This document shows, in pieces, positions 20,245 through 32,352 of a stretch of DNA of 64,000 bases (positions within the stretch are counted from its first letter, which is position 1; each line of letters begins with the position of its first letter). The notes below the pieces were generated by a model, which was given only the letters and a program-made list of their open reading frames with translations, did no database searches and had not been told where the DNA came from. The DNA comes from Betaproteobacteria bacterium TMED82. Lineage in GTDB: Bacteria; Pseudomonadota; Gammaproteobacteria; Burkholderiales; Burkholderiaceae_A. Position numbers and translations under genes: made by a program. The stretch spans positions 129,844 through 193,843 of the forward strand of contig NHEJ01000002.1 of assembly GCA_002170395.1 (NCBI GenBank), read 5' to 3'.

Positions 20245-20571
20245 TCACACTTGAAAAGATTCCCCGCAACCACATTCACCCTTGATGTTTGGGTTTGTGA
20301 ACTTAAACCCCTCATTTAGACCTTCCTTGACGAAGTCTAATTTTGTTCCGTCCAAATAAACTAAACTTTTCGGATCTACAAAAATAGAAACACCAAAGCA
20401 CTCAAACAGCAAGTCATTTTTATCTTTGTTGTCCACAAACTCTAATTTATATGCTAACCCGGAACAACCGGCGGTTCTTACACCAAGTCGTATTCCACTC
20501 CCTTTGCCTCTTTTTACTAAAGACCTCTTAACGTGTTGGGCAGCTTTTTCAGTTAACGAAACTCCATTCAT
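20245..20571 (-). CDS. iscA: A-type Fe-S carrier IscA
   Basis: [20 protein letters not shown]...[11 protein letters not shown]. Confidence 0.93.
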   Translation of the reverse strand: MNGVSLTEKAAQHVKRSLVKRGKGSGIRLGVRTAGCSGLAYKLEFVDNKDKNDLLFECFGVSIFVDPKSLVYLDGTKLDFVKEGLNEGFKFTNPNIKGECGCGESFQV

Positions 20572-20595
20572 ACTGAACCCCTACAGGTGATGTTT

Positions 20596-20979
20596 TTATT
20601 CTGACTTCTTTTTGTAATCTTGAACAGCAGCTTTAATGGCGTCCTCAGCGAGAATGGAGCAATGTATTTTGACAGGTGGCAGTGCCAACTCGCTAGCTAT
20701 CTGGGTATTGCGAATTTTAGCCGCATCCTCTAAAGACTTCCCCTTGACCCACTCGGTAACAAGCGAGGAAGAAGCAATTGCTGACCCACAGCCGTAGGTT
20801 TTGAACTTTGCATCTTCAATAACCCCCTTTGCATTAACCTTGATTTGAAGTTTCATTACATCACCGCAGGCCGGAGCACCAACCATACCAGTTCCGACGC
20901 TTGGGTCCTCTTTATCTAATGATCCAACGTTTCTAGGATTCTCATAATGATCTATCACCTTGTTGCTATATGCCATCAA
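20596..20979 (-). CDS. iscU: Fe-S scaffold IscU
   Basis: VGAPACGDVMKLQIKV, KTYGCGSAIASSSLVTEW, LPPVKIHCSILAEDAI. Confidence 0.95.
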   Translation of the reverse strand: MMAYSNKVIDHYENPRNVGSLDKEDPSVGTGMVGAPACGDVMKLQIKVNAKGVIEDAKFKTYGCGSAIASSSLVTEWVKGKSLEDAAKIRNTQIASELALPPVKIHCSILAEDAIKAAVQDYKKKSE

Positions 20980-21005
20980 CCTCTCCCTTGTAAATTAGTA
21001 GTGGA

Positions 21006-22214
21006 CTAATGAGCTGCCCACTGGATTTTGTTCAAATCAATTCCCTCTTTATGCATTTCCCACAATGGAGACATCTGTCTGAGCCTACCCACCTGTTCTG
21101 TTAACAATTTAATTGTATAATCAACATCCTCCTCTGTGGTAAATCGCCCTATAGAAAAACGAATGGAGGAATGTGCTAGTTCATCACTCCTTCCTAATGC
21201 TCGTAGTACATACGAAGGCTCTAGACTAGCACTTGTGCATGCGGAGCCTGAAGAAACAGCAATGCCTTTGATGGCCATCAGCAAACTTTCGCCCTCGACA
21301 TAATTAAAGCTGACATTCAAGTTGTGAGGAACCCTCTTATCCATATCTCCGTTTAAGAAAACGGATTCAATCTTACTTAAACCGTCCCACAGCCTGTCAC
21401 GCAGTGATCGGATGCGCTCGTTTTCTGAACCCAAGTTTAATTTGGCGATTTCAAACGCTTTTCCCATCCCCACTATCTGATGAGTTGCAAGAGTTCCAGA
21501 TCGCATACCTCTCTCATGCCCCCCCCCATGAATTTGAGCTTCCAATCTGATCCTAGGTTTTCTCCTTACGAATAGAGACCCAATTCCCTTTGGGCCATAT
21601 GTTTTATGTGCAGAAAATGACATCAAATCAACTTTCATACTCTTTAAGTCAATCACAACTTTTCCAGTGGCTTGAGCACTATCCACATGAAAAATAACTC
21701 CTTTTTCTCTACAAATATTGGCAAGTTTTTCAACATCTTGAATAACTCCAATCTCATTATTTACAAACATAATAGACGCTAAAATCGTGTCCGGCCTCAG
21801 ACACTTCTCAAAATCATCTAAATCAAGAAGTCCATTCTCCTTAACCCCAAGATAAGTGACATCAAACCCTTCTCTCTCTAATTCCCTGCATGCGTCTAAG
21901 GTTGCCTTATGCTCTGTCTGTACAGTTACGATGTGCTTACCCCTATCCTTATAAAATTTTGCCACACCCTTCAATGCTAAATTTATCGACTCCGTCGCTC
22001 CCGAAGTCCAAACGAGCTCTCTCGGATCGCAGTTAACTAAGTTTGCGATCTGCGCTCTAGCATTTTCAACAGCTTCTTCAGCTTTCCACCCAAATTTGTG
22101 GCTCCTGGAGGCTGGATTTCCGAAATCTTCTCGCAGAAACGGAACCATAACGTCAACAACTCTTGGATCCACCGGTGTGGTAGAAGAATAATCTAAATAT
22201 ATTGGATCTTTCAT
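21006..22214 (-). CDS. iscS: Cysteine desulfurase IscS
   Basis: 402 aa; [34 protein letters not shown] Lys, [20 protein letters not shown]. Confidence 0.95.
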   Translation of the reverse strand: MKDPIYLDYSSTTPVDPRVVDVMVPFLREDFGNPASRSHKFGWKAEEAVENARAQIANLVNCDPRELVWTSGATESINLALKGVAKFYKDRGKHIVTVQTEHKATLDACRELEREGFDVTYLGVKENGLLDLDDFEKCLRPDTILASIMFVNNEIGVIQDVEKLANICREKGVIFHVDSAQATGKVVIDLKSMKVDLMSFSAHKTYGPKGIGSLFVRRKPRIRLEAQIHGGGHERGMRSGTLATHQIVGMGKAFEIAKLNLGSENERIRSLRDRLWDGLSKIESVFLNGDMDKRVPHNLNVSFNYVEGESLLMAIKGIAVSSGSACTSASLEPSYVLRALGRSDELAHSSIRFSIGRFTTEEDVDYTIKLLTEQVGRLRQMSPLWEMHKEGIDLNKIQWAAH

Positions 22215-22229
22215 AGTTAATATTCCTAA

Positions 22230-22724
22230 TTAATCCTTGAACACTACTTCCATAGGCTTTACTTCAGCTTCGCCAGTTAAAACTTTCTCTTGCTTCTGTC
22301 TTTGCTTCAAAACCAAATCATACAGATTTACAGAATCAAGAAAATCTACCATATGTCGACTCAAGTCAGCCCAAAGTTCATGTGTCATGCAAACATCATC
22401 ATCTTTGCAATTTTGTTTGCCACCGCACTGAGTCGCGTCCATAGGTTCATCGACAGCGTAGATGATGTCAGCCACGGTTATGTCCGCAGCCTCACGACCC
22501 AAACGATAGCCGCCACCAGGTCCTCTACAGGAACTTACTAATTCATGTCTTCGCAATCTACCAAATAACTGTTCCAGGTATGACAACGAAATGCTTTGTC
22601 TATCACTTATCCTTGAGAGTGCTACCGGCCCCTTCTCCTGCCGTAAGGCCAAATCAATCATTGCAGTAACGGCAAAACGTCCTTTAGTGGTAAGTCTCAT
22701 GCCAAATCTCCTATTCCCGACCAT
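22230..22724 (-). CDS. iscR: Rrf2-family regulator IscR
   Basis: [40 protein letters not shown] retains C-x5-C-x5-C-x2-H cluster ligands. Start is probably at internal MRLTTKG. Confidence 0.93.
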   Translation of the reverse strand: MVGNRRFGMRLTTKGRFAVTAMIDLALRQEKGPVALSRISDRQSISLSYLEQLFGRLRRHELVSSCRGPGGGYRLGREAADITVADIIYAVDEPMDATQCGGKQNCKDDDVCMTHELWADLSRHMVDFLDSVNLYDLVLKQRQKQEKVLTGEAEVKPMEVVFKD

Positions 22725-22805
22725 TATACTCAGTTTTAAGAGAGTTACACAGTAGATTTAGTTCCAAAAAGCTAGAATTTATAGGGTTATCTTCTCTTGA
22801 ACCCC

Positions 22806-23306
22806 TCAGGCTACCTTCGAGGATCTCAACCTAATCATTTCTGTTAAGCCCCTACAAGCATCCTCTATACTTTTAAAAACAGCTTCAATGGATTTCAAAT
22901 TGTCCATCTGAGGCATGCCAACCGTTGCATTTATCGAATTTGGAGCAAAGCGCATTATCAAGTGAAGCTTACACCAATATTTCTTTGGGCATGATTTCCT
23001 TATCGCGGATAGATCCTCCCAATTCATTGCGAGGATATACTCAAATCTTTTAAAGTCACTTTGGGTTACCCTTCTAGTGCGACGGTCGCCAAGGACATAG
23101 CCTTTCTTTGAGGCAATCTTCCTCAATTTTGTTCCCAAAATTGTAGTTCTAAAAACTTTCTCATCCGACTCTCCGATCGTCAAACCAGCTGAGTCAACCA
23201 TTACCAAATCATCCAAACCCAGGTCACGCAGCTTGGAGACTAAAATAACTGCCGCTAATGGCGATCTGAATAAATTTTTATTGGATACAAATAATATTTG
23301 CGTCAT
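22806..23306 (-). CDS. Low-molecular-weight protein tyrosine phosphatase-like protein, predicted catalytically inactive
   Basis: ILFVSNKNLFRSP aligns with the family P-loop FVCLGNICRSP; C-terminal SIEDACRGLTEMI matches the family; catalytic Cys and DP(Y) Asp are absent. Confidence 0.8.
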   Translation of the reverse strand: MTQILFVSNKNLFRSPLAAVILVSKLRDLGLDDLVMVDSAGLTIGESDEKVFRTTILGTKLRKIASKKGYVLGDRRTRRVTQSDFKRFEYILAMNWEDLSAIRKSCPKKYWCKLHLIMRFAPNSINATVGMPQMDNLKSIEAVFKSIEDACRGLTEMIRLRSSKVA

Positions 23307-23370
23307 TATCTCCTGCCCATTAAGTAATTAAAAATTATAAATTGCAAAGCCTCAAGTATCAAAAATATTA

Positions 23371-25443
23371 CTAACTACCGACAATTCTCTTACTCAAACT
23401 CGCTGTATTCTTAACTTCGAGCAAATTTAATTTGAGTATGTCTAATCTATCCCTACATTTTGCAGCATCTTCAAACTCTAAATTTCTAGCATGATTTAAC
23501 ATATCCTTTTGCAATTTCGTATATTCTTTCTCCATACTTTTTTGATTCATGAAATCGACTTCCTGAATCTCATCATCTGTTGATTTCAATAAAGAATGGC
23601 TTTTCTCCTCTGACACTCCATCTATCATTTCCCTAATTTTTTTATCAACTCCTTTCGGCCTTATTCCATTCTTTTTATTAAAAATAATTTGTTTATCTCT
23701 CCTACGGTTCGTCTCTGCGATAGCTTTACTCATGGAATCTGTTTCTCTGTCAGCATATAAAATAGCAGTTCCGTTTACGTTACGAGCAGCCCTTCCAATA
23801 GTTTGTATCAAGCTCCTATGTGATCTTAGGAAGCCTTCTTTATCAGCATCAAGAATAGCCACTAAAGATACTTCAGGTATGTCGAGACCCTCTCTCAATA
23901 AGTTGATACCAATCAAAACATCAAAAATACCAAGCCGTAAATCACGAATAATTTCAACCCTTTCAACTGTATCTATATCAGAATGCAGATACCTCACTTT
24001 TAAACCTACATCATTAAAAAATTCGGAGAGATCTTCAGCCATTCTCTTTGTTAGCGCAGTAACCAAGACTTTATCTCCATTACTAATTCTTTTCTGAATT
24101 TCATGAGAAAGATCATCAATCTGATTTGTTGCAGGTTTAACCAATACTAGTGGATCTAGAAGGCCAGTTGGCCTTACAACCTGCTCGACCACATCAGAGC
24201 CCGACTTCTGTAATTCATAATCTGAGGGAGTGGCAGAGACAAAAACCGCCTGCCGGACTTTGGGCTCGAATTCATCAAACCGTAAAGGCCTGTTATCAAG
24301 CGCAGAAGGAAGTCGAAAACCATATTCAACAAGAGTCTCTTTTCTAGAACGGTCTCCCCTATACATGCCTCTCAACTGACCAACTGTAACGTGACTCTCA
24401 TCAATGAAAATTAAGGCATCTTTTGGTAAATAATCAATAAGTGTTGGAGGCGGTTCCCCAGCCATAGATTTTGAAATATGTCGGCTGTAGTTTTCAATGC
24501 CCTTACAAAAACCTAATTCTTGCAGCATTTCAATATCAAACCGAGTTCTTTGCTCAATTCTTTGAGCTTCGATTAGTTTTCCCTGACTTTCAAAAAAAGG
24601 GATTCTCTCAGCTAATTCTTCCTTAATCGCTTCTATAGCTTCGTTTATTGTTTCTCTTGGAGTTACGTAATGAGAGGAAGGATAAATTACTGCGCGTTTG
24701 ACATTTCTTAAAATTTTCCCAGTCAGGGGATCAAAAAAAATTATTTCCTCAACTTCTTCATCAAATAATTCTATCCTTACAGCCACATCTGAGTTTTCAG
24801 CAGGAAAGATGTCAACGGTATCACCTCTAACTCTGAACCGTCCTCTAGTAAACTCCGTATCATTTCGAACATACTGCATAGAAACTAATCTGCCGATTAT
24901 TTTTTGCCTTGAAATTCTATCATTTTGCCTTACGGCTAATACCATTGCATGGTAGTTTGAAGGATTACCGATCCCGTAAATACAAGACACAGAAGCAACA
25001 ATGATTGTATCTCTCCTCTCAATTAACGATTTGGTAGCTGATAGTCTCATCTGCTCAATATGTTCATTAATTGCTGAATCTTTTTCAATAAAAAGATCTC
25101 GCTGAGGGACATAAGCTTCAGGCTGATAATAATCGTAGTAAGAAACAAAATACTCGACAGCATTTCTGGGAAAAAAATCTCTCATTTCAGAGTAGAGTTG
25201 AGCTGCTAATGTTTTATTCGGAGCCAAAATCAGCGCAGGCCTGTTCAACTCCCCAATAACGTTAGCCATGGTAAAAGTTTTACCAGACCCCGTAACTCCA
25301 AGTAAAGTCTGAAAAGCTATTCCGTCTTTAAGATTTTCAGATATCGTATTAATTGCTTTAGGCTGATCCCCAGCGGGACTAAATTTTGAATCTAAACTAA
25401 AAACACCACTTGAACTGGCTATCACCGTTTTGTCGTCAACCAT
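23371..25443 (-). CDS. uvrB: Excinuclease ABC subunit B
   Basis: 690 aa; [29 protein letters not shown] beta-hairpin, C-terminal UVR domain. Confidence 0.95.
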   Translation of the reverse strand: MVDDKTVIASSSGVFSLDSKFSPAGDQPKAINTISENLKDGIAFQTLLGVTGSGKTFTMANVIGELNRPALILAPNKTLAAQLYSEMRDFFPRNAVEYFVSYYDYYQPEAYVPQRDLFIEKDSAINEHIEQMRLSATKSLIERRDTIIVASVSCIYGIGNPSNYHAMVLAVRQNDRISRQKIIGRLVSMQYVRNDTEFTRGRFRVRGDTVDIFPAENSDVAVRIELFDEEVEEIIFFDPLTGKILRNVKRAVIYPSSHYVTPRETINEAIEAIKEELAERIPFFESQGKLIEAQRIEQRTRFDIEMLQELGFCKGIENYSRHISKSMAGEPPPTLIDYLPKDALIFIDESHVTVGQLRGMYRGDRSRKETLVEYGFRLPSALDNRPLRFDEFEPKVRQAVFVSATPSDYELQKSGSDVVEQVVRPTGLLDPLVLVKPATNQIDDLSHEIQKRISNGDKVLVTALTKRMAEDLSEFFNDVGLKVRYLHSDIDTVERVEIIRDLRLGIFDVLIGINLLREGLDIPEVSLVAILDADKEGFLRSHRSLIQTIGRAARNVNGTAILYADRETDSMSKAIAETNRRRDKQIIFNKKNGIRPKGVDKKIREMIDGVSEEKSHSLLKSTDDEIQEVDFMNQKSMEKEYTKLQKDMLNHARNLEFEDAAKCRDRLDILKLNLLEVKNTASLSKRIVGS

Positions 25444-25658
25444 GCTACAGTTTTTCAGTTAATTTACTCCCGTACTTTGCCCGATATTCAAGTTTTGATT
25501 CTTGTGGATTTACACGCGTATAAATGCATGTAATATGAGTTAGATCAATACCTGTTACCTTGTTAATATAATACACATGTATTTTTTTTTAATTGGTTTA
25601 ATTAATCCGTTCTAGCTAATCAGAGCTTACCTTCAATTATTATTTTAACTTATTATTC

Positions 25659-26867
25659 ATGAGTATATATTTTAACATTTCGAAATTTCCGCACGATCCA
25701 ATATTAGGTTTAACAGAAGAGTTTAATAAAGACCCCAGAAAAATAAAGTTAAATCTTGGGGTTGGTGTTTACCTGGATGAAGACGGCAAGATACCTGTAC
25801 TTAACAGCGTTGCCGCGGCAAGCAATATAATCTTTGATCTTTTTAAAAATCGAGGTGGCTATTTGCCGATTGGAGGTGTAACGAAACATACTGAGCTAGT
25901 CAAGACACTTTTACTCGGCGCAGAAAGGAGCATTAATTCTCATAATAAGCTTACAACTGTTCAGGCTTTGGGGGGTACTGGAGGCTTAAGATTAGGGGCG
26001 GAATTACTTAAACGAGTAATTCCTAGTACTTCTGTCTACATTAGCAATCCAAGCTGGGAAAATCATCGGAATATTTTTGAGGCAGCTGGATTTCCAGTTA
26101 AAGAATACCCATACTACAACCCTGAAAATAACAGCCTGAATATGGCAGACTATCTGGATACATTGAGACACGTTCCCTCAAGGTCAGTAATTGTTTTACA
26201 TGCATGTTGCCATAACCCCACAGGGATAGATCCTTCAAAGGCACAATGGACAGAAATTTTGAATGTTTTCAAAGAAAAGGGGCACATACCTTTTTTAGAT
26301 TTAGCATACCAAGGTTTTAACGGTACGGTTGAAGAGGATGCCGAGGTGGTTCGATTGTTTTCCGAGTCGCTTGAAACTGTATTTATTGCAAATTCATTTT
26401 CGAAAAACATGTCACTTTATGGCGAGCGTATCGGGGCTTGCACCGTAAGTGCAGCTAATACCAAAGACCAACAAAAAATTTTGAGCCATTTAAAAAATAT
26501 AATTCGAGGAATCTACTCTAGCCCGCCTTCATTCGGCCAACAAATTGTTTCGCAAATATTAGAGAAAGATAACTTGAGAAACCAATGGGAAGAAGAGTTG
26601 AAACATATGCGAAGTCGAATCGTAAGAATTAGAAACTCGCTTTTTCTGCAACTTCAAGAAAAAAACTTAAATCTTGACCTTTCCTTTATAAAAAAACAGA
26701 AAGGTATGTTTAGTTACTCGGGACTTTCCGCACAACATGTAGACAAACTAAAATATGATTATGGTATCTACGTTTTGTCTTCTGGCCGGATATGCATGGC
26801 GGCAATTAATGATTCGAATTTGGAATATGTAGCTGAGTCAATAGCCAGCGTATTGGAGGGTTCTTGA
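25659..26867 (+). CDS. Class I aromatic/aspartate aminotransferase
   Basis: 402 aa; KINLGVGVYLDEDGKIPVL-like N-terminus, HACCHNPTGIDP, FIANSFSKNMSLYGERIGA PLP Lys. Confidence 0.9.
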   Translation: MSIYFNISKFPHDPILGLTEEFNKDPRKIKLNLGVGVYLDEDGKIPVLNSVAAASNIIFDLFKNRGGYLPIGGVTKHTELVKTLLLGAERSINSHNKLTTVQALGGTGGLRLGAELLKRVIPSTSVYISNPSWENHRNIFEAAGFPVKEYPYYNPENNSLNMADYLDTLRHVPSRSVIVLHACCHNPTGIDPSKAQWTEILNVFKEKGHIPFLDLAYQGFNGTVEEDAEVVRLFSESLETVFIANSFSKNMSLYGERIGACTVSAANTKDQQKILSHLKNIIRGIYSSPPSFGQQIVSQILEKDNLRNQWEEELKHMRSRIVRIRNSLFLQLQEKNLNLDLSFIKKQKGMFSYSGLSAQHVDKLKYDYGIYVLSSGRICMAAINDSNLEYVAESIASVLEGS

Positions 26868-26906
26868 AAAGAAAATTCCCGAGTATTTGGTTGAAAAAGC
26901 GGATAG

Positions 26907-27431
26907 ATGATATCTAACTTAGCGTTAGTTTTTTTATTAATACTTATACTATTTTTACCTTTGGTAATTATCTTAGGCATATTTTCCGCAATATTTCTAT
27001 TCGCAATAACTATTGTATTCGTGTTTTACTGGCTGTCTGCATTTGAGTTTTTGACTTTATCTTCAATAGTTTTACTTTTGTTGATTCTGTTTATTTCTCC
27101 TGTAATTTTTTATTACTTGATTTTACATCTCACCGGATTTTTTGGCTTCGCTTTAATGACTCATTTTAATAACAGTTACCCTGGCTCATGTCTTTTTGTA
27201 AAAAGCCACGATAATTCGTACCTTCATAAATTAAAAAAGTATTCAAATTTCTTTTTATATTATTGTAGAAGACAGATGCAATTAGTAGGAACAGAACTTA
27301 AGAGCAAATTAAATTTGACACTTCCATTTTTAGTTCCAGTTCTTTTGATAACTTTTTTGATGGACTACTCTAAACAGCATACCTTGCGTTATACTGCATC
27401 TTACAGTAACCAGTACATGCAAACCAAATAA
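26907..27431 (+). CDS. Hypothetical multi-pass membrane protein
   Basis: 174 aa, strongly hydrophobic N-terminal half; no family recognised. Confidence 0.4.
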   Translation: MISNLALVFLLILILFLPLVIILGIFSAIFLFAITIVFVFYWLSAFEFLTLSSIVLLLLILFISPVIFYYLILHLTGFFGFALMTHFNNSYPGSCLFVKSHDNSYLHKLKKYSNFFLYYCRRQMQLVGTELKSKLNLTLPFLVPVLLITFLMDYSKQHTLRYTASYSNQYMQTK

Positions 27432-27720
27432 AGTGACTAAATTTAAGAGAAACGGCTTGGGAAGGCAGGGACTTTTTGAAGGTCTAGTATGGCACCTAAA
27501 ACCAAATAATAATTCTAATATTTTGCGTTGAACTGTGTTTTTACTATTCGCCTGTTAAAGAACGTCAACTTCAGTTATAAATTTGGAAAATAAGGCTTTT
27601 CGGGAAAAAGTCGTATTTTGTTATTCAAAAAATTGCTCACTGATATAGTACCGATTAGTATCCTTTTTTACTACAAATCCTTTTTAATTACAAAATATAA
27701 TTAGGAAGGACCGGAAGTTT

Positions 27721-28320
27721 TTAACGCCTCATCACTTTTTCATGAGAAGTCAATCCTTCAGAAAAAGCTGGGCGAGAGAAAACTCTTTCAGCGTATTTCA
27801 TTAGAGGAGCTGCCGAATCTGGCAATAATATTTGATAATAATCAAGTCGCCACAGAAGCGGTGCAAGAGCAGCATCAATCATGGAAAATTCATCGCCTAG
27901 CATAAACTTTGATTTTGCGATTATTGGAGTTAATTGCGTGAGCTTGTCTTTGACGAGAGCCCTGGTACTCTGTTGTATCTCTTCACTTCCGTTTTCTAAA
28001 TTGTCAACGTGTAAAAAAATTTCTCTCTCAAAATTAAACAATAGAAGTCTAGCCTTTGCTCTTAATGCAGGATCCGTTGGCATTAACTGAGGGGGGGGAA
28101 AACGCTCATCGATAAACTCATTAATAATATTTGACTCGTACAAAGTCAACTCTCTCTCAACTAGCACTGGAACCTCACCATAAGGATTCATGGAAGTTAT
28201 CTCCTTAGGCTTATCCAGTAAATCAATATCATTAATCTCGAAATCCATTCCTTTTTCGTATAACACAAATCTACACCGATGACTAAAAAGGCAGGTGGAT
28301 CCAGAATAAAGAACCATCAT
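27721..28320 (-). CDS. sspA: Stringent starvation protein A / glutathione S-transferase family
   Basis: MVLYSGSTCLFSHRCRFVLYEKGMDFEINDIDLLDKPKEITSMNPYGEVPVLVE. Confidence 0.85.
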   Translation of the reverse strand: MMVLYSGSTCLFSHRCRFVLYEKGMDFEINDIDLLDKPKEITSMNPYGEVPVLVERELTLYESNIINEFIDERFPPPQLMPTDPALRAKARLLLFNFEREIFLHVDNLENGSEEIQQSTRALVKDKLTQLTPIIAKSKFMLGDEFSMIDAALAPLLWRLDYYQILLPDSAAPLMKYAERVFSRPAFSEGLTSHEKVMRR

Positions 28321-28593
28321 AATTAACTCCAGGAAAAAATGCGATACCTATTTGAGTCCTGTTACTAACGAGGCGCTGTAGGTAAAGCCAGCGTAATAAA
28401 AAAACCTGACTGTTTGAATAAAGAAAAACACATGAGAATTTTCATCAATTTGTAGACGAGTTTTCTAGTATACGCGTGCCCAATATATAAATAAATAGCA
28501 AAGAAGTATATGTGATAACTTTTTCTAAAAGTAGTCAAAATTTGTACTAGCTGAACTTATACCCTACTATACTTAAATACCCCGTAAACCATC

Positions 28594-30162
28594 ATGGACA
28601 ATCCGGAGAAATTCATGAACAAACCTGAGAATAATTTTCAAATAAACAAAAATATGGTTTCGCACAATGACTATATTGGTCATTTCATAAACGGTAAAAA
28701 TGAACTTTGCGATGGTCCTGTTCGTGATATTTATGACCCGTCAACAGGTGATGTTGCAAGACAAGTAAAATTAGCGCGCAAATTAATTGTGGACAAAACA
28801 ATACAAGCTGCTGAGATCGCGTTTCTAAAATGGAAGAACACTACTCCAATCAAACGTGCCAGAATTATGTTTGAGTATAAGGGTTTACTGGAATCAAATT
28901 CTAATTTCATTTGCGAATTGATAGGCCAAGAACACGGAAAAATTTCTCATGATGCGCTAGGTGAATTACAACGGGCAATAGAAAATGTTGAGTATGCATG
29001 CGCTGCGCCAGAAATTCTCAAGGGAGCTTTTACAAGAAATGCGGGAACTAACGTCGATTCTTGGAGTGAATTTCATCCCATTGGGATTGTGGCTGGAATA
29101 ACACCATTTAATTTTCCAGTAATGGTGCCGATGTGGATGATTCCTCTGGCAGTTGTTTGTGGAAACACTTTCATTTTAAAACCCTCTGAAAAAGATCCGA
29201 CTGCTACGCTATTTATTTGTCAACTACTACATGAAGCTGGTTTACCTGATGGCGTTCTCAACGTGATAAATGGAGATAAAGAAACGGTCGATTTACTGCT
29301 TAGAGACCATAGAATTCAAGCAATAAGTTTCGTTGGCTCTACCCCAGTGGCGAAGAGTATATATGAAGCGGCATGTTCCCACGGAAAGCGTTGTCAAGCC
29401 CTTGGAGGGGCAAAAAATCATGCGGTCATAGCTCCAGACGCAGATCTAGATGATGCTGTAGATCAATTAATGGGAGCTGCTTTTGGCTCCAGTGGGGAAA
29501 GGTGCATGGCACTCTCTGTTGTCATAGTGATTGGAGAAAAAAAAGCAGACACTCTTGTAGAAAAACTAAAAAGTAAAATGAAATATTTAAAAGTTGGTCC
29601 ACACCATAATACCGACAATAACTTTGGCCCACTTATTTCAAAACAGCACAAGGAATATGTACTATCGCAAATCCAAAGTGCTGTTAATGATGGAGCTTCA
29701 ATACCGGTTGATGGAAGGCATGTTCAAGTTAGTGGGTATAAAAATGGATTTTTCATTGGAGCCACCTTATTGGACGATGTAGAGACTGATATGGAATCCT
29801 ATCAAAATGAGATTTTTGGGCCTGTTTTACAAATTATTAGAGCCAACTCTGTAGATGACGCCATCGAAATCATTAATAGCAATGCTTATGGTAACGGAAC
29901 TTGTATTTTTACCCAAAATGGAGCTTTGGGGAGATATTTTTCAAATAATGTAAATATTGGTATGGTGGGTATAAATACTCCCCTTCCCGTCCCGATCTCG
30001 TATCATAGTTTTGGGGGATGGAAGGCGTCACTTTTCGGGGATCTATGTGCTTACGGTCCTGATGGAGTGAGATTCTACACTAAAAGAAAAACAATTACTC
30101 AACGATGGCAAGTAGAGCTCGGGAAGGCTGGTTCTCACTTTTCGATGCCCTCTTCGGGTTAG
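28594..30162 (+). CDS. mmsA: CoA-acylating methylmalonate-semialdehyde dehydrogenase
   Basis: 522 aa; IGQEHGKISHDALGELQRAIENVEYAC, SSGERCMALSVVI, SFGGWKASLFGDLCAYGPDGVRFYTKRKTITQRW. Confidence 0.9.
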   Translation: MDNPEKFMNKPENNFQINKNMVSHNDYIGHFINGKNELCDGPVRDIYDPSTGDVARQVKLARKLIVDKTIQAAEIAFLKWKNTTPIKRARIMFEYKGLLESNSNFICELIGQEHGKISHDALGELQRAIENVEYACAAPEILKGAFTRNAGTNVDSWSEFHPIGIVAGITPFNFPVMVPMWMIPLAVVCGNTFILKPSEKDPTATLFICQLLHEAGLPDGVLNVINGDKETVDLLLRDHRIQAISFVGSTPVAKSIYEAACSHGKRCQALGGAKNHAVIAPDADLDDAVDQLMGAAFGSSGERCMALSVVIVIGEKKADTLVEKLKSKMKYLKVGPHHNTDNNFGPLISKQHKEYVLSQIQSAVNDGASIPVDGRHVQVSGYKNGFFIGATLLDDVETDMESYQNEIFGPVLQIIRANSVDDAIEIINSNAYGNGTCIFTQNGALGRYFSNNVNIGMVGINTPLPVPISYHSFGGWKASLFGDLCAYGPDGVRFYTKRKTITQRWQVELGKAGSHFSMPSSG

Positions 30163-30232
30163 TACTAGTTTTGTAGAATCTTGAATACTGCAAAATAAAA
30201 AAAAGAGAGAAAATAACTATTGGGGAAAAACT

Positions 30233-31765
30233 ATGAATGATATGACTGAGGTTAGAAACTTTAGCGGAATGAAAGCATCGGGTTTAATTGACAACTCTTA
30301 CAATAACTTTATTGGTGGTAAATGGGTGTCGCCGATCGGAGGTGAATATTTTGATAATCCTACCCCTATCACCGGAGCTACACTTTGTAAAATACCAAGA
30401 TCAAAAGCTGCTGATGTTGATCTTGCATTGGATGCGGCTCACTCAGCTAAAGTTGCTTGGGGTTCAACCCCAGTAACTGAACGAGCTCGGGTTTTGGAAA
30501 AAATTGCGGATAGAATAGAAGAAAATTTATCGGCTCTTGCTCATGTAGAAACATGGGATAATGGAAAGCCTATTAGAGAAACAACTGCAGCAGATTTACC
30601 CCTAGCAGTTGAACACTTTAGATATTTTGCTGCCTGTGTGAGAGCCCAAGAAGGGAGCTTATCAGAGATTGATAGGAAAACAATTGCCTATCATTTTCAT
30701 GAACCAATAGGTGTCGTTGGACAAATTATTCCGTGGAATTTTCCGCTGCTTATGGCTGTATGGAAGATTGCTCCCGCTCTTGCCGCCGGTAATTGTGTAG
30801 TTATGAAACCCGCCGAGCAAACTCCGGTATCTATTTCTTACCTAATGAATTTAATTGGTGATTTGGTCCCAGAGGGCGTAATTAATGTTGTTCATGGATT
30901 TGGTCCGGAGGCAGGAAAGCCTTTGGCCTCCAGCTCTAGAGTCAATAAAGTTGCATTTACTGGAGAAACTACTACGGGCAGACTTATCATGCAATATGCA
31001 TCTAATAATATTATTCCAGTTACGCTTGAGCTTGGTGGAAAATCTCCAAACATTTTTTTTGAGGACGTTTTGAACCAAGATGATGCTTTTTTCGATAAGT
31101 GTTTAGAAGGTTTTGCAATGTTCGCCCTTAACCAGGGAGAAGTTTGTACCTGCCCATCAAGAGCTCTCATTCAAGAGTCAATATATGATCAATTTATGGA
31201 AAGAGCTATTGAAAGAGTAAAAAAAATAGTACAGGGCGATCCACTTGAAGCATCAACAATGGTCGGAGCACAGGCTTCTGCTGAGCAGTTTGAAAAAATC
31301 ATGTCTTACCTTGATATTGGTAAAAAAGAAGGAGCGAATTGTCCGGTGGGAGGCGATAAACTAACTATGGCTGGAGAGTTTGCTGGAGGATATTACGTTA
31401 AGCCTACAATATTCGAAGGTCACAATAAAATGCGTATTTTCCAGGAAGAAATTTTTGGTCCCGTTGTTTCTGTAGCCAAGTTCAAGGACAAAGAAGAGGT
31501 GCTGGAGATGGCAAATGACACGCTGTACGGTCTAGGTGCGGGAGTGTGGTCCAGAGATGCAAACACAGGATATGATTTCGGACGATCTATTCAGGCTGGT
31601 AGAGTTTGGGTTAATTGTTATCATTTGTACCCTGCACATGCAGCCTTTGGTGGTTATAAGCAGTCAGGCATAGGCCGGGAAACTCACAAAATGATGCTTG
31701 ACCATTATCAGCAAACTAAGAATGTTTTGGTTAGTTATAGCCCAAATGCTCTCGGGTTCTTTTAA
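30233..31765 (+). CDS. NAD-dependent aldehyde (acetaldehyde) dehydrogenase, ExaC/AldB type
   Basis: 510 aa; [59 protein letters not shown]; followed by a DUF779 gene. Confidence 0.9.
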   Translation: MNDMTEVRNFSGMKASGLIDNSYNNFIGGKWVSPIGGEYFDNPTPITGATLCKIPRSKAADVDLALDAAHSAKVAWGSTPVTERARVLEKIADRIEENLSALAHVETWDNGKPIRETTAADLPLAVEHFRYFAACVRAQEGSLSEIDRKTIAYHFHEPIGVVGQIIPWNFPLLMAVWKIAPALAAGNCVVMKPAEQTPVSISYLMNLIGDLVPEGVINVVHGFGPEAGKPLASSSRVNKVAFTGETTTGRLIMQYASNNIIPVTLELGGKSPNIFFEDVLNQDDAFFDKCLEGFAMFALNQGEVCTCPSRALIQESIYDQFMERAIERVKKIVQGDPLEASTMVGAQASAEQFEKIMSYLDIGKKEGANCPVGGDKLTMAGEFAGGYYVKPTIFEGHNKMRIFQEEIFGPVVSVAKFKDKEEVLEMANDTLYGLGAGVWSRDANTGYDFGRSIQAGRVWVNCYHLYPAHAAFGGYKQSGIGRETHKMMLDHYQQTKNVLVSYSPNALGFF

Positions 31766-31773
31766 GGATTCAA

Positions 31774-32142
31774 ATGGTTCAGAGGGTTCTTGCAACTGCT
31801 GCCGCTTCGAAGCTTATTGAAGCTCTTAAGATGGAACATGGTGAGCTTATGTTCCATCAGTCCGGGGGTTGTTGTGATGGAAGCGCTCCTATGTGCTTTC
31901 AAAAGGGAGAATTTTTAACAGGTGACTCAGATATTTTACTTGGATACATATCAGGTTGCCCCTTTTACATGGGTAGACAACAGTTTGAATATTGGAAGCA
32001 CACTCAACTCATCATCGATGTAATAAAAGGGCGCGGGGGTATGTTTTCGATAGAAGGACCTACAGGGTTTAGATTTTTAACTCGATCTCGATTGTTCACG
32101 GAAGAAGAAAACGAAGTATTGAATGAGGGAACAATACCTTAA
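31774..32142 (+). CDS. DUF779 family protein
   Basis: MFHQSGGCCDGSAPMCF and RFLTRSRLFTEEE; immediately downstream of exaC-type ALDH as is typical. Confidence 0.85.
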   Translation: MVQRVLATAAASKLIEALKMEHGELMFHQSGGCCDGSAPMCFQKGEFLTGDSDILLGYISGCPFYMGRQQFEYWKHTQLIIDVIKGRGGMFSIEGPTGFRFLTRSRLFTEEENEVLNEGTIP

Positions 32143-32352
32143 AAAAAACAAGACAGTAACTTTTTCTGCCTAATAACGAGGGCTTTTATCATCAAAGATG
32201 TAGATTAGATGAATTTAATTAATGCTTTGATTCAACCATAGTGATAAGTCTTTAAACACTTTTTCTCAATCTACTAAAAAAATAAAATTAGACTGAGAAA
32301 TGTTTAAAAAACTTCTTCAGTAATAGCTTTTAGGTTTAGAAATGGATGCTTC

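Noticed and set aside
25444-25658. Possible LexA/SOS box upstream of uvrB
   Set aside because: No CTGT-N8-ACAG match seen; the ATACACATGTAT element is only partly palindromic.
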